The position numbers and the translations under genes are program-made. From Hahellaceae bacterium (GTDB taxonomy: Bacteria; Pseudomonadota; Gammaproteobacteria; Pseudomonadales; Oleiphilaceae), in NCBI GenBank assembly GCA_016716085.1, contig JADJWY010000005.1, forward strand, positions 124,001-188,000: a stretch of 64,000 nt of DNA, written 5' to 3'. This document shows positions 55,331 through 64,000 of this stretch, piece by piece (positions within the stretch are counted from its first letter, which is position 1; every line of letters begins with the position of its first letter). A model generated the notes under the pieces. That model made no database searches. It worked only from the letters and a program-made list of their open reading frames with translations, and was not told the origin of the DNA.

Positions 55331-56008
55331 ATGTCTACTCCCATTATAGCCCCCTCCATTCTATCCGCCGATTTTGCCCGACTGGGCGAGGATGTGGCCG
55401 CCGTCATCGAGGCAGGTGCAGAGTGGGTACACTTCGATGTCATGGACAACCATTATGTGCCCAACCTGACGTTCGGTCCGATGATCTGTGAAGCGCTGCG
55501 TCGCTATGGCATTCAGGCCCCGATTGATGTACATCTGATGGTCAAGCCTGTGGACACTATGATCACAGCGTTTGCCAAGGCAGGCGCCAGCAGCATTACC
55601 TTCCACCCGGAAGCGTCCGAACACGTTGACCGCTCCCTGCAGCTGATCCGCGACCATGGCTGCAAAGCCGGACTGGTCTTTAACCCCGCAACGCCGCTCA
55701 GCTATCTGGACTATGTCATGGATAAAATCGACATGATCCTGATTATGTCAGTAAACCCCGGATTTGGCGGTCAATCGTTCATTCCGGCTGCACTGGACAA
55801 ATTGCGCCTGGCGAAAGAGCGCATTCAGCAGTCGGGCCGCGACATACGCCTGGAGATTGATGGCGGCGTTAAAGTCGACAACATCGCTGAGATCGCCGCC
55901 GCAGGCGCCGACACCTTTGTTGCCGGATCCGCCATTTTCAACAGCAAAGACTATCGGGCAACCATCGAAACCATGAAACGCGAGATCGCCCAAGCGAGCC
56001 GCGCTTAA
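55331..56008 (+). CDS. rpe: Ribulose-phosphate 3-epimerase
   Basis: Pentose phosphate pathway TIM barrel. [34 protein letters not shown] (metal His/Asp), [21 protein letters not shown] and [11 protein letters not shown] are complete. The start at 55331 (MSTPIIAPS) has GGAG eight bases upstream; 225 residues. The TAA stop overlaps the gph ATG by one base. Confidence 0.97.
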   Translation: MSTPIIAPSILSADFARLGEDVAAVIEAGAEWVHFDVMDNHYVPNLTFGPMICEALRRYGIQAPIDVHLMVKPVDTMITAFAKAGASSITFHPEASEHVDRSLQLIRDHGCKAGLVFNPATPLSYLDYVMDKIDMILIMSVNPGFGGQSFIPAALDKLRLAKERIQQSGRDIRLEIDGGVKVDNIAEIAAAGADTFVAGSAIFNSKDYRATIETMKREIAQASRA

Positions 56009-56685
56009 TGGTTCGCCACCCGGTGACACCGGAACAACCGCTTCGGCTGGCCCTCTTTGATCTGGATGGAACGCTGGTCGACTCCGTCCCGGATCTTGCC
56101 GCCAGCATCGACGCCATGCTCCGCGAGTTCCATCTGCCAGAGGCAGGTGAAAACCGGGTGAGGCATTGGGTGGGCAACGGTGCCGCGCGTCTGGTCGCCG
56201 AAGCGTTGCACTACGCAACACAAAACACGCCCTGCCCGACAACGCAGGAAGAAGCCCTTGCGAGCTTTCAGCGGCACTACGGATTACAGTGTACGGACAA
56301 AACGACGCTGTATCCCGGCGCCGCCGACTTACTGAATGCCTGGCATCGTCAGGGGGTCCGATTGGCCGTCGTCACCAACAAGCCGGAATCCTTCAGCCGT
56401 ACCATCCTGCGACAGCTGGGACTACTGGATTTGCTGACCGATGTCATCGGTGGTGACTCTCTACCGGAGCGAAAACCCCACCCCCTCCCCCTGCAAACCG
56501 TTTTGGCGCGCAGGGGTGTTCCCGCCCATGAAGCGATCATGGTGGGCGACTCCCGCCATGATGTCGAAGCGGCACGTGCGGCAGGGATCGCAGTGATTTG
56601 TGTCAGCTATGGCTATAATCATGGGGAGTCTGTAGGCAAGGCCCGTCCGGACAGACTGGTTGATTCATTATCGGAGCTTGGTTAG
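56008..56685 (+). CDS. gph: Phosphoglycolate phosphatase
   Basis: HAD-superfamily phosphatase removing 2-phosphoglycolate. LALFDLDGTLVDSVPDLAASID (motif I), VVTNKPESFSRTIL (motif II), GGDSLPERKPHPLPL (motif III) and MVGDSRHDVEAARAAG (motif IV). 225 residues. Coupled to rpe as in most gammaproteobacteria, and upstream of trpE, again the common Pseudomonas-like order. Confidence 0.95.
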   Translation: MVRHPVTPEQPLRLALFDLDGTLVDSVPDLAASIDAMLREFHLPEAGENRVRHWVGNGAARLVAEALHYATQNTPCPTTQEEALASFQRHYGLQCTDKTTLYPGAADLLNAWHRQGVRLAVVTNKPESFSRTILRQLGLLDLLTDVIGGDSLPERKPHPLPLQTVLARRGVPAHEAIMVGDSRHDVEAARAAGIAVICVSYGYNHGESVGKARPDRLVDSLSELG

Positions 56686-56862
56686 AATCCAGTCCAAACG
56701 CTGTGGATTTATAATCGTGCACCCATCGGTCAACCCGTCATTCCGCTTCTCCTGGCTCCGTCGCTGGCGCTAGTGCGCCCATTTGCTTGCACTCAGGCTC
56801 CGGCCACGCTTTGCTCTCACGAGCGACCCAAATCGAAGATCTAATTCAGGGAGTCCACCTCA
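56686..56862 (+). promoter_or_regulatory. trpE leader region: promoter and possible attenuation frame
   Basis: A perfect -10 TATAAT lies at 56710-56715 with no good -35. A GTG frame at 56717-56773 reads 18 codons, ending SWLRRWR, with two Trp codons just before the stop, and a small hairpin GGCGC-TAGT-GCGCC spans that stop. Attenuation of trpE is known in Pseudomonas putida. However, if TATAAT is the -10, transcription starts near 56722, inside this frame, so the leader peptide is doubtful. Confidence 0.35.
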
Positions 56863-58341
56863 GTGTTGACCGAAAACAGTTTCGAATCGTTTGGACGACA
56901 GGGTTATAACCGCGTCCCTGTCAGCCGTGAAGTCATGGCTGACCTTGATACGCCATTGTCTACCTATCTGAAATTAGCGAATGGCCCCGACAGCTACCTG
57001 CTGGAGTCTGTTCAGGGTGGCGAAAAATGGGGGCGTTACTCCATCATCGGTTTACCCTGTAGCAGCCGCCTGATCGTCAAGGGACAACACATCACGGTGA
57101 CAGGGCCGCAGGGCATCACCGAGCAAAGCGACAGCGAAGATCCGCTGACCTTCGTTGAGACGTTTATGGCGCGCTTCAAGGTGCCGGACATAGAGGGGCT
57201 GCCCCGCTTTAGCGGTGGGCTGGTGGGCTATTTCGGGTATGACACCGTCCGTTATATTGAGCCGCGCCTGCAAAAAACCACACCGCCGGACACGCTGAAT
57301 ACCCCCGATATCTACCTGATGGTGTCCGATGAATTGGTTATCTTCGACAACCTCAGCGGTCGCCTGATCCTCATTCACCATGCCAATCCACAGGAAGCCG
57401 GGGCACTGGCCAGGGCAGAGAAGCGTCTGGACCAACTGGAAGAGCAGCTGCGTAAACCTTTGCCGGAACACAACCTGCACGTAGGCGAAGACTATGCGGC
57501 AGGCGAACAGGATTTTACCTCCGGGTTTGGTCAGGCAGGCTTTGAAGCGGCCGTCGACCGCATCAAGGATTACGTGCTGGCCGGCGATGTCATGCAAACC
57601 GTCCTGGCCCAGCGGATGTCACTGCCGTTTAAAGCCGCACCAATAAACCTGTATCGGGCGCTGCGTTGTCTGAACCCCTCGCCCTACATGTATTTCCTGC
57701 AACTGGATGGGTTTCATGTCGTCGGTTCCTCCCCTGAAATTCTGACGCGTCTCGAAGACGGCGAGGTTAATGTGCGCCCCATCGCGGGAACTCGCCCACG
57801 CGGACATACCCGCGAGCAGGATGAAGCCCATGAAAAAGACCTCCTGGCCGACCCCAAGGAGATTGCCGAACACCTGATGCTGATCGATCTGGGACGCAAC
57901 GATGCGGGACGTGTCAGCCAGACCGGGTCGGTGCGCGTGACGGAACAGATGGTTATCGAGCGTTATTCCCATGTCATGCACATCGTGTCGAATGTTGTCG
58001 GCACCCTGAAAAACGGCCTTTCAGCAATGGATGTCCTACGGGCAACCTTACCCGCAGGCACGCTCAGTGGGGCGCCGAAAGTGCGTGCGATGGAAATCAT
58101 CGATGAACTGGAGCCCGTCAAGCGTGGCATCTACGGTGGCGCTGTTGGCTATCTGGCCTGGAACGGCACCATGGATACGGCCATCGCCATTCGCACCGCC
58201 GTCATTAAGGATCAGATCCTGCACGTTCAGGCCGGTGCCGGGGTCGTTGCTGACTCGGTACCGCGCTCCGAATGGGAGGAAACCCTCAACAAGGGGCGCG
58301 CCATTTTCCGCGCCGTCGCTATGGCGCAAAAAGGATTGTAA
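56863..58341 (+). CDS. trpE: Anthranilate synthase component I
   Basis: Chorismate to anthranilate. The tryptophan-binding segment [16 protein letters not shown] is visible (LLES motif), and the catalytic core has [31 protein letters not shown] and [19 protein letters not shown]. 492 residues. GTG start with AGGGA upstream. It is followed by trpG after 11 nt, so trpE and trpGDC appear contiguous here. Confidence 0.98.
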   Translation: MLTENSFESFGRQGYNRVPVSREVMADLDTPLSTYLKLANGPDSYLLESVQGGEKWGRYSIIGLPCSSRLIVKGQHITVTGPQGITEQSDSEDPLTFVETFMARFKVPDIEGLPRFSGGLVGYFGYDTVRYIEPRLQKTTPPDTLNTPDIYLMVSDELVIFDNLSGRLILIHHANPQEAGALARAEKRLDQLEEQLRKPLPEHNLHVGEDYAAGEQDFTSGFGQAGFEAAVDRIKDYVLAGDVMQTVLAQRMSLPFKAAPINLYRALRCLNPSPYMYFLQLDGFHVVGSSPEILTRLEDGEVNVRPIAGTRPRGHTREQDEAHEKDLLADPKEIAEHLMLIDLGRNDAGRVSQTGSVRVTEQMVIERYSHVMHIVSNVVGTLKNGLSAMDVLRATLPAGTLSGAPKVRAMEIIDELEPVKRGIYGGAVGYLAWNGTMDTAIAIRTAVIKDQILHVQAGAGVVADSVPRSEWEETLNKGRAIFRAVAMAQKGL

Positions 58342-58352
58342 GGAGACAACGC

Positions 58353-58961
58353 ATGCTGGTAATGATTGATAACTATGACTCCTTCACCTACAACGTGGTG
58401 CAGTACCTGGGCGAACTGGGTGCCGACGTCCAGGTTTTCCGAAATGATGAGATCAGCGTTGAGGAACTGGCGAAGCTGAAGCCGGAGCGACTGGTGATCT
58501 CGCCAGGGCCCTGTACACCCAACGAAGCCGGTATTTCGATTGCCTCAATCAAGGCGTTTGCGGGCCAAATTCCGATTCTGGGTATCTGCCTGGGACACCA
58601 GAGTATTGGCCAGGCGTTTGGCGGTCACATCATTCGCGCAGGCCAGGTCATGCATGGCAAAACCAGTCAGATTGTCCATAAAGGTATCGGTGTCTTTGCC
58701 AATATCCCCTCACCCTACCGGGCAACCCGTTACCATTCACTGGTCATCGATAAAACCCGCCTGCCCGACTGTCTGGAAGTGACGGCCTGGACCGAAAATG
58801 CGGATGGATCGGTTGAAGAAATTATGGGGGTGCGTCATCGTGAACTTCAGATTGAAGGCGTGCAGTTTCATCCGGAGTCCATCCTGACGGAGCACGGCCA
58901 TACCTTACTGCGCAATTTTCTTGAACTGCCGGCAAACGGCTGGCGCACACCCCAACACTAA
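58353..58961 (+). CDS. trpG: Anthranilate synthase component II (glutamine amidotransferase)
   Basis: Supplies ammonia to Trp[47 protein letters not shown] (nucleophile Cys) and [12 protein letters not shown] (His, Glu) are complete. The start at 58353 has AAGGAGA upstream; 202 residues. It may also serve p-aminobenzoate synthesis, as in many single-trpG genomes. Confidence 0.97.
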   Translation: MLVMIDNYDSFTYNVVQYLGELGADVQVFRNDEISVEELAKLKPERLVISPGPCTPNEAGISIASIKAFAGQIPILGICLGHQSIGQAFGGHIIRAGQVMHGKTSQIVHKGIGVFANIPSPYRATRYHSLVIDKTRLPDCLEVTAWTENADGSVEEIMGVRHRELQIEGVQFHPESILTEHGHTLLRNFLELPANGWRTPQH

Positions 58962-58985
58962 ATCGAGTACCGGGAGATCAACCCC

Positions 58986-60023
58986 ATGGATATCAAGTCC
59001 GCCCTGGCTAAGGTCGTCGAACGCCAGAACCTGAGCACCGAGGAAATGCAGGCTGTCATGCGGCAGATCATGACTGGCGAAGCATCCCCGGCCCAGATCG
59101 GCGGATTCCTGGTCGCATTGCGCATGAAAGGTGAAACCATCGATGAAATCACCGGTGCCGCCAGCGTCATGCGTTCGTTAGCCACCCCAGTAAGTATCAG
59201 TCACCCGCATCTGGTCGACACCTGCGGAACCGGTGGCGATGGGGCCAACCTGTTCAACGTCAGCACCGCAGCTGCCTTCGTCGTGGCGGCTGCAGGGGGG
59301 CAAGTCGCCAAGCATGGCAATCGCAGTGTCAGCAGCAGCACAGGCAGTGCCGACGTTCTCGAAGCGGCCGGCGTCAACCTTCAGCTCAATGCCGAACAGG
59401 TCGCCCGCGCGATCAGGGACATCGGGGTGGGTTTTCTATTTGCACCTGCCCACCATAGCGCCATGAAACATGCCATTGGCCCGCGCCGGGAAATGGGTAT
59501 CCGTACAATCTTCAACATGCTTGGGCCACTGACCAATCCTGCGTCGGTCAAGAAGCAGGTCATCGGCGTGTTCAACGCCGCCCTCTGCGAGCCGCTCGCA
59601 CATGTACTACAGCGCCTGGGTAGCGAGCATGTTCTGGTTGTGCATGCCGACGATGGCTTAGATGAACTTTCCATTGCATCTTTAGCCACCGTGGCAGAAC
59701 TTCGCAACGGAGCGATATCCGTAAAGCGGGTCGACCCTAAATCACTCGGCTTTAACCATGACGGCATTCAGGATCTGGTCGTTACCAGCGCAGCTGAAAG
59801 CCTGGGGCTGATTCGGGAAGCACTGGGCAAGACGGCCTCAGCACGTGGTCAAAAAGCGCGGGACATGATTGCTCTTAACGCCGGAGCTGCCATCTACGCG
59901 GCAGACCTTGCGGACACCCTGGAACAAGGCATCTCCCAGGCCTTCGATGCCATCGGCTCTGGACTGGCATTAGCCAAGATGGAAGAACTCGCCAGTTTTT
60001 CCCGCGTTTTTCTTTCGGAATAG
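58986..60023 (+). CDS. trpD: Anthranilate phosphoribosyltransferase
   Basis: Second step of tryptophan synthesis. [48 protein letters not shown] and [14 protein letters not shown] are the conserved segments. 345 residues. Lies 24 nt after trpG and 9 nt before trpC. Confidence 0.98.
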   Translation: MDIKSALAKVVERQNLSTEEMQAVMRQIMTGEASPAQIGGFLVALRMKGETIDEITGAASVMRSLATPVSISHPHLVDTCGTGGDGANLFNVSTAAAFVVAAAGGQVAKHGNRSVSSSTGSADVLEAAGVNLQLNAEQVARAIRDIGVGFLFAPAHHSAMKHAIGPRREMGIRTIFNMLGPLTNPASVKKQVIGVFNAALCEPLAHVLQRLGSEHVLVVHADDGLDELSIASLATVAELRNGAISVKRVDPKSLGFNHDGIQDLVVTSAAESLGLIREALGKTASARGQKARDMIALNAGAAIYAADLADTLEQGISQAFDAIGSGLALAKMEELASFSRVFLSE

Positions 60024-60032
60024 GACACCACC

Positions 60033-60833
60033 ATGCAGGATACACCCACCATTCTTCGTAAGATTGTCAGCCGTAAGCACGAAGAAGTGTCCGAAAGACA
60101 ATCGCACCGCTCATTAGCTGCACTGCAGGCGGAGACGGCATCCCTGCCCCCGTGCCGTGGCTTCGTAAAGGCCATCTCGGATAAGTTGTCCAGGGGGCAG
60201 CCCGCTATCATCGCAGAAATCAAAAAAGCGTCGCCCAGCAAAGGTGTCATTCGGGAGAACTTTAACCCGGTCGAGATTGCGCAGTCTTATGAAGCAGCGG
60301 GGGCGGCCTGCCTGTCCATTCTGACAGACATCGACTTTTTCCAGGGATCCGATGTCTATCTGCAGCAGGGACGTAAGGCCTGCCAGCTGCCTGTTATCCG
60401 CAAGGATTTTATTGTCAGTGATTATCAGGTGGTGGAAAGTCGCGTGGTCGGCGCTGACTGTATCCTGCTCATCGCAGCCTGCCTGAGCCGCGCGGAAATG
60501 CGACGCTTCACCGATCTGGCCCAGTCGCTTGGCATGGATGTACTGGTGGAAGTGCATAATGCCCGTGAACTGGAGGACGCCTTGACACTCAATACCCGCC
60601 TGATTGGAATCAATAATCGGGATTTGCATACCTTTGAGGTGACTCTGAACACGACACTCTCCCTGCTCGATCAAATTCCAGAAGATCGAATCGTCGTGAC
60701 AGAAAGTGGCATTTTAACTCAGGATGATGTCACGCTGATGCGTTCACATCAGGTCAACACTTTCCTGGTGGGGGAGTCCTTCATGCGGGCAGAAGATCCG
60801 GGTCAGAAGCTGAAGGCCCTGTTCTTTCCATAG
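60033..60833 (+). CDS. trpC: Indole-3-glycerol phosphate synthase
   Basis: TIM-barrel enzyme, monofunctional (no fused TrpF). [61 protein letters not shown] and VVTESGI. 266 residues. Last gene of the trp cluster; vfr lies convergent downstream, as in Pseudomonas. Confidence 0.98.
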   Translation: MQDTPTILRKIVSRKHEEVSERQSHRSLAALQAETASLPPCRGFVKAISDKLSRGQPAIIAEIKKASPSKGVIRENFNPVEIAQSYEAAGAACLSILTDIDFFQGSDVYLQQGRKACQLPVIRKDFIVSDYQVVESRVVGADCILLIAACLSRAEMRRFTDLAQSLGMDVLVEVHNARELEDALTLNTRLIGINNRDLHTFEVTLNTTLSLLDQIPEDRIVVTESGILTQDDVTLMRSHQVNTFLVGESFMRAEDPGQKLKALFFP

Positions 60834-60899
60834 GGCCTTTCAATGGTGCCTTCCAAGTGGGCCTTAACCGGCCCTGACGTTTAACGCTCGCCCTGGCGC

Positions 60900-61562
60900 T
60901 TAACGTGTGCCAAAGACCACCATGGTCTTGCCTTTCACCTGAACCAGCCCCTGATCCTCAAGGGCCTTGAGCACCCGTCCCACCATTTCACGTGAACAGC
61001 CCACAATGCGGCCAATTTCCTGACGGGTAATCTTGATCTGCATCCCATCCGGGTGCGTCATGGCATCCGGCTCCTTGCACAGATCCAGCAAGGTACGGGC
61101 AACCCGACCGGTCACATCCAGAAACGCCAGATCGCCCACTTTACGGGTGGTTTGACGTAAACGTGACGCCATCTGCTCGCCGATGAAATAAAGCACTTTC
61201 AAATCTTGCTGGGCAATTTCACGGAATTTGCTGTAACTGATTTCGGCAACTTCACATTCAGTCTTCGCCTTGACCCAGGCACTTCGGGAGCCGGCCTGCT
61301 CCAGATCCTGGTCGAACAGCCCCATCTCGCCGAAAAAATCACCGGCATTGAGATAGGCCATGATCATCTCGCGACCGTCATCATCCTCGATGATCACCGT
61401 CACGGAGCCTTTTACAATATAAAAAAGCGAATCGCTCTTATCACCGGCATAAATAATGGTGCTTTTGCTGGGATAGCGACGACGATGGCACTGAGACAGG
61501 AAATAATCCAGGTGCTTGGTACGGTTTTCTAACGCTTTTGCGGGTTTTGCGATGCTCGCCAT
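60900..61562 (-). CDS. vfr: CRP/Vfr-family cAMP-dependent transcriptional regulator
   Basis: Cyclic-nucleotide-binding domain with [11 protein letters not shown] and [19 protein letters not shown], then a C-terminal helix-turn-helix ([26 protein letters not shown]). The sequence closely follows Pseudomonas Vfr. The start is ATG 61562 ([11 protein letters not shown], 220 residues); an upstream ATG (61613) is less likely. The trpC-vfr-osmC-prkB order is the Pseudomonas one. cpdA at 15272 would degrade its ligand. Confidence 0.95.
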   Translation of the reverse strand: MASIAKPAKALENRTKHLDYFLSQCHRRRYPSKSTIIYAGDKSDSLFYIVKGSVTVIIEDDDGREMIMAYLNAGDFFGEMGLFDQDLEQAGSRSAWVKAKTECEVAEISYSKFREIAQQDLKVLYFIGEQMASRLRQTTRKVGDLAFLDVTGRVARTLLDLCKEPDAMTHPDGMQIKITRQEIGRIVGCSREMVGRVLKALEDQGLVQVKGKTMVVFGTR

Positions 61563-61785
61563 TTGCCTTGATCCGTTCTGATAATCTTTCATGCCCTTGA
61601 TTAAATTAAGCACGATTCCCTTGTTCCCGCAAGCCGCGCCTGTTTTCAGCGGCGCTTTTACAACACCTTGGATGCGGTCCGATTTTCCGTTCGCTCTGGC
61701 TCAACCAAAACACAGGAAGTCTAACAGAATATTTATGCTCAAAAAAAGTTGTGCTAACCTGCCAGCCCTGCAAGGAGAGACTTTC

Positions 61786-62205
61786 ATGAAAGCAACGATC
61801 AATTGGGCGGGTAAAGCCCGTTTTGACGGAACATCCGGTTCCGGTCACACCCTCACGATGGACGGACCTCCCGACCACGGCGGCGAGAACCAGGGACCGC
61901 GTCCGATGGAAATGCTTCTGTTGGGGATGGGCGCCTGCACATCGTTTGACGTTATGCATATCCTGGGTAAATCCCGCACCGAGATTACGGGCTGTGTCGC
62001 AGAAATCGAAGCCGAACGGGCAGATGCGGTTCCCAGTGTCTTTACGCGCATCCACATAAAATTCGTCGTCACCGGTAAAGACCTTAAACCTGCCGTGGTT
62101 GAACGAGCCGTCAAACTCTCTGCGGAAAAGTATTGCTCTGCATCCATCATGCTGGAAAAAGGTGGCGTTGAAATCACGCACAGCGTAGAAGTCCGCGAAG
62201 CCTGA
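61786..62205 (+). CDS. OsmC family protein
   Basis: 139 residues from ATG 61786 with AAGGAGAG upstream. PRPMEMLLLGMGACTSFDVMHIL and KYCSASIMLEKG carry the two cysteines of the OsmC/Ohr fold, which reduce peroxides in related proteins; this subgroup resembles E. coli YhfA, also next to crp. Divergent from vfr with about 220 nt between, and overlapping by adjacency the convergent prkB (no gap). Confidence 0.9.
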   Translation: MKATINWAGKARFDGTSGSGHTLTMDGPPDHGGENQGPRPMEMLLLGMGACTSFDVMHILGKSRTEITGCVAEIEAERADAVPSVFTRIHIKFVVTGKDLKPAVVERAVKLSAEKYCSASIMLEKGGVEITHSVEVREA

Positions 62206-63090
62206 TCAGCGCGCCAGCTTCTGCCGCAGCCCCCGGCCATTCATAATCAGCTCAAGCGCCCAGGGCTTAATGATGAGGTTGATGGCGAGTGGCAGGGCGT
62301 CACCAGGGATAACCAGCGTATCGCGCTTGGATGAAAAGGCCCCTGGAATGCTGTTGCGCAGCCACAGCATGTCGATTTGTCGATAGTCCTGGAATCGAAT
62401 GATGACAAAACACTCTTCGTGAGTGGGGACTTCCCTGACGATAAAGGGGTTTGAGGTATCAACCGTGGGAACGCGCTGAATGTTGATGTGTGTATTGGCA
62501 AATTGTGGAACGATAAACCGAACGTAATCTTCCATTCGATTGATTATCGTGGAGACGACAGCCTCCTCACTGTACCCTCGATAATGGGTGTCGCGGTATA
62601 TTTTCTGGATCCACTCCAGATTGACGATCGGCGCCACACCGATCAATAAATCCACATGCCGCGCAATGTTGAATCCCGGCACAGAAAGTCCGCCGTGCAG
62701 ACCTTCATAAAACAGACAATCCGTTCCCGGCACAATCGGATCCCAGGCCGTAAACGTGCCTGGTTGATAACCCGCATCAATCAGGTCCTCGTCCTCATTA
62801 TGAACATAGCGCCGAAAACGCCCCTGCCCCTGGAGCCCATACTGGATAAATAGCGCTTCAAGCTTATCAATATGATTTGCTTCGAGTGAGAAATGGTTCG
62901 CGCTACCAAATCGCCCCTGGGCCGCAATCGCCGACATCTCATCACGGGTAAAGCGATGGAAACTGTCGCCTTCGACCATGACCGTGTTGACGCCAGCCGC
63001 CTCCAGAATTGTCTTGAGCGTGCGACCGGTTGACGTCGTGCCGGCACCCGACGATCCGGTCAAGGCAATGATAGGGTGTCTGGCTGACAT
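62206..63090 (-). CDS. prkB: Phosphoribulokinase-like protein PrkB
   Basis: P-loop kinase with GSSGAGTTSTGRTL, VEGDSFHRFTRDEM and FYEGLHGGLSVPGFNIARHVDLLIG. 294 residues. Such genes near crp/vfr occur in many non-autotrophic gammaproteobacteria, where the physiological substrate is unknown; no RuBisCO gene is in this window, so Calvin-cycle function is not implied. Confidence 0.93.
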   Translation of the reverse strand: MSARHPIIALTGSSGAGTTSTGRTLKTILEAAGVNTVMVEGDSFHRFTRDEMSAIAAQGRFGSANHFSLEANHIDKLEALFIQYGLQGQGRFRRYVHNEDEDLIDAGYQPGTFTAWDPIVPGTDCLFYEGLHGGLSVPGFNIARHVDLLIGVAPIVNLEWIQKIYRDTHYRGYSEEAVVSTIINRMEDYVRFIVPQFANTHINIQRVPTVDTSNPFIVREVPTHEECFVIIRFQDYRQIDMLWLRNSIPGAFSSKRDTLVIPGDALPLAINLIIKPWALELIMNGRGLRQKLAR

Positions 63091-63173
63091 GACAAGAACC
63101 TGAGGGATAATACGAAGGAGGGTAAGTCACTGCAGAATATCAAGAGTCTTGGGTAGCCACAACTACCGGAGTG

Positions 63174-63605
63174 CTATGGAATTCTCAGTTCTGCCTGCTG
63201 TATTGTTTGCTCATTACCTGAACCGCACTCCCCCGACGCCGTCAGCGTAAATATCGTCAGTGGACCATCACGATCTTCAACACAATTGAGCACGGCCCGA
63301 CAGCCACGAAGCCCATCGACCGTAAAGTTTACAGAGGACGGCACACGATTACATCTGCGGTTAGGCTCAGGTCCGTCATCCAGAAACGCCGCAGCAGCCT
63401 CAACACCACTTTGCGCGGCGAAACCTGCCCTCTCATTCTGAACTTGCAGCGTTGAGCTCGTCGCAGCAAGCGAGGACAACTCCCACAACGCCACAGACAA
63501 CATGCCCAGGATAACCAGGATGAAGATAGCAAATGGCAAGCCCACGCCTCGCTGACGGAACAGGCACCTCTCCTCACAGCAACCAATCTGAGTGTCAGGG
63601 CGCAT
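63174..63605 (-). CDS. mshP: MSHA biogenesis protein MshP-like (type IV pilin-like)
   Basis: 143 residues. Prepilin-like N-terminus QRGVGLPFAIFILVILGMLSVALWEL, with the hydrophobic helix after a short basic leader; then ERAGFAAQSGVEAAAAFL and a small Cys-containing domain. This matches MshP, a minor pilin of the mannose-sensitive haemagglutinin pilus. It overlaps the preceding pilin-like gene by 11 nt. It appears to be the last gene of the operon here: prkB follows on the same strand after 83 nt and no mshQ is seen. Confidence 0.7.
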   Translation of the reverse strand: MRPDTQIGCCEERCLFRQRGVGLPFAIFILVILGMLSVALWELSSLAATSSTLQVQNERAGFAAQSGVEAAAAFLDDGPEPNRRCNRVPSSVNFTVDGLRGCRAVLNCVEDRDGPLTIFTLTASGECGSGNEQTIQQAELRIP

Positions 63606-64000
63606 AGTTCAACTGAGCCTCGGTCTCAAAAGCCATTGTTTGTGAACCCGAGGCTGTCTGGTAGCGGAGTTGCACGCGCTCCAGGCTCCCCAATCCGGCG
63701 GGGACATACCGAAAAACAGTCGATCCCGGCACCAGACCACTCATCATCACCGCAGAACGCCCACCCGTCGGCGTTTGAACCATCGATGTATTAAAGCCAT
63801 AGCCCGCGTAATGCCAGATCTTATCAGCAACGACACAGAACATTTCAGGTGTATCAACCATGAAAAGCTGGTTTCGTGGCGAGTCTGCAGGAAAGCGATG
63901 TTGCCCGTTGAAAGAGAGGGTCGCCGCATTGGGTTGAGGGTTAAGGGTCGCCTGACGCCCGGTCACCGCCGTGTCACTCGCATTAGCATAAAGATTAACA
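63595..64000 (-). CDS. Pilus assembly protein, MshO-like (5' end outside window)
   Basis: The open frame continues past the window edge, so only the C-terminal 130 or so residues are seen (GTG 63966 is internal). Segments such as FMVDTPEMFCVVADKIWHYAGY and RVQLRYQTASGSQTMAFETEAQLNY are consistent with MshO-type minor pilins, and the position directly upstream of the mshP-like gene supports this. The N-terminal prepilin signature cannot be checked here. Confidence 0.6.
   Translation of the reverse strand, partial: VNLYANASDTAVTGRQATLNPQPNAATLSFNGQHRFPADSPRNQLFMVDTPEMFCVVADKIWHYAGYGFNTSMVQTPTGGRSAVMMSGLVPGSTVFRYVPAGLGSLERVQLRYQTASGSQTMAFETEAQLNYAP

Noticed and set aside
60834..60899. Terminator between trpC and vfr
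   Set aside because: Short stems such as GGGCC/GGCCC (60859-60874) occur, but they are only 5 bp and lack T-tracts; I do not call a site.
1..64000. CRISPR arrays, tRNA or rRNA genes, prophage
   Set aside because: I saw no regularly spaced repeats, no rRNA-like sequence and no tRNA-like cloverleaf in intergenic gaps, which are nearly all under 200 nt; a tRNA scan was not possible here.

Overview
The window is a chromosomal segment of a gammaproteobacterium, probably a marine or Pseudomonas/Oceanospirillales-like lineage. Gene order supports this: tolC is divergent from nudF-yqiB-cpdA-yqiA; lptD-surA-pdxA-rsmA-apaG-apaH, accBC-prmA-(zinc ribbon)-dusB-fis-purHD, amgK-murU and rpe-gph-trpE-trpGDC-vfr-osmC-prkB are all present, and MSHA pilus genes close the window. 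Coding density is very high, with many 1-14 nt overlaps and frequent GTG/TTG starts. The species cannot be named from sequence alone. I saw no rRNA, tRNA, CRISPR array or prophage.

Layout. 1-2.5 kb: an FtsN-like SPOR protein and hslVU behind a sigma-32-type promoter. 2.5-4.2 kb: an IS607-type element with an internally deleted TnpA and an intact TnpB. 4.2-10.2 kb: patatin, ptsP, rppH, a HAD phosphatase and an HDOD protein. 10.2-17.3 kb: the glycine cleavage operon gcvT-H-PA-PB (gcvPB frameshifted), downstream of nudF-yqiB-cpdA-yqiA. 17.3-26.8 kb: tolC, waaA, an FAD oxidoreductase/aldo-keto reductase pair, DUF2333, a LapD-like c-di-GMP receptor and a response-regulator diguanylate cyclase. 26.9-35.7 kb: aroQ, accBC, prmA, a zinc-ribbon membrane protein, dusB-fis and purHD, ending in a clear terminator. 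35.7-44.4 kb: a more accessory stretch with a lipoprotein, a TRIC-like channel, a frameshifted beta-propeller/dihaem cytochrome lipoprotein, a thioredoxin-fold protein, a LysE exporter, DAHP synthase behind a possible aromatic-residue leader peptide, a J-domain membrane protein, an alphaproteobacterial-looking prephenate dehydratase and an IMPase. 44.4-51 kb: the outer-membrane and RNA-maintenance cluster. 51-64 kb: patatin, peptidoglycan recycling, rpe-gph, the tryptophan genes, vfr, osmC, prkB and the end of an MSHA operon.

Functional links. Aromatic biosynthesis recurs (aroQ, DAHP synthase, pheA, trpEGDC). Envelope biogenesis is spread through the window (waaA, lptD, surA, tolC, amgK/murU). 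Cyclic-nucleotide signalling is represented by cpdA and vfr for cAMP, and by the LapD-like protein and the GGDEF regulator for c-di-GMP.

The points most worth a second look are: (1) a 28-codon reading frame with Trp, Phe-Trp-Phe-Tyr upstream of DAHP synthase, followed by a GC-rich hairpin; (2) the IS607-type element, whose recombinase has lost its catalytic core between two short repeats while TnpB keeps all its catalytic residues; (3) two net one-base-short frameshifts, in gcvPB and the cytochrome lipoprotein, with a possible third at the start of the zinc-ribbon gene, which raises the question of sequencing indels versus real decay.
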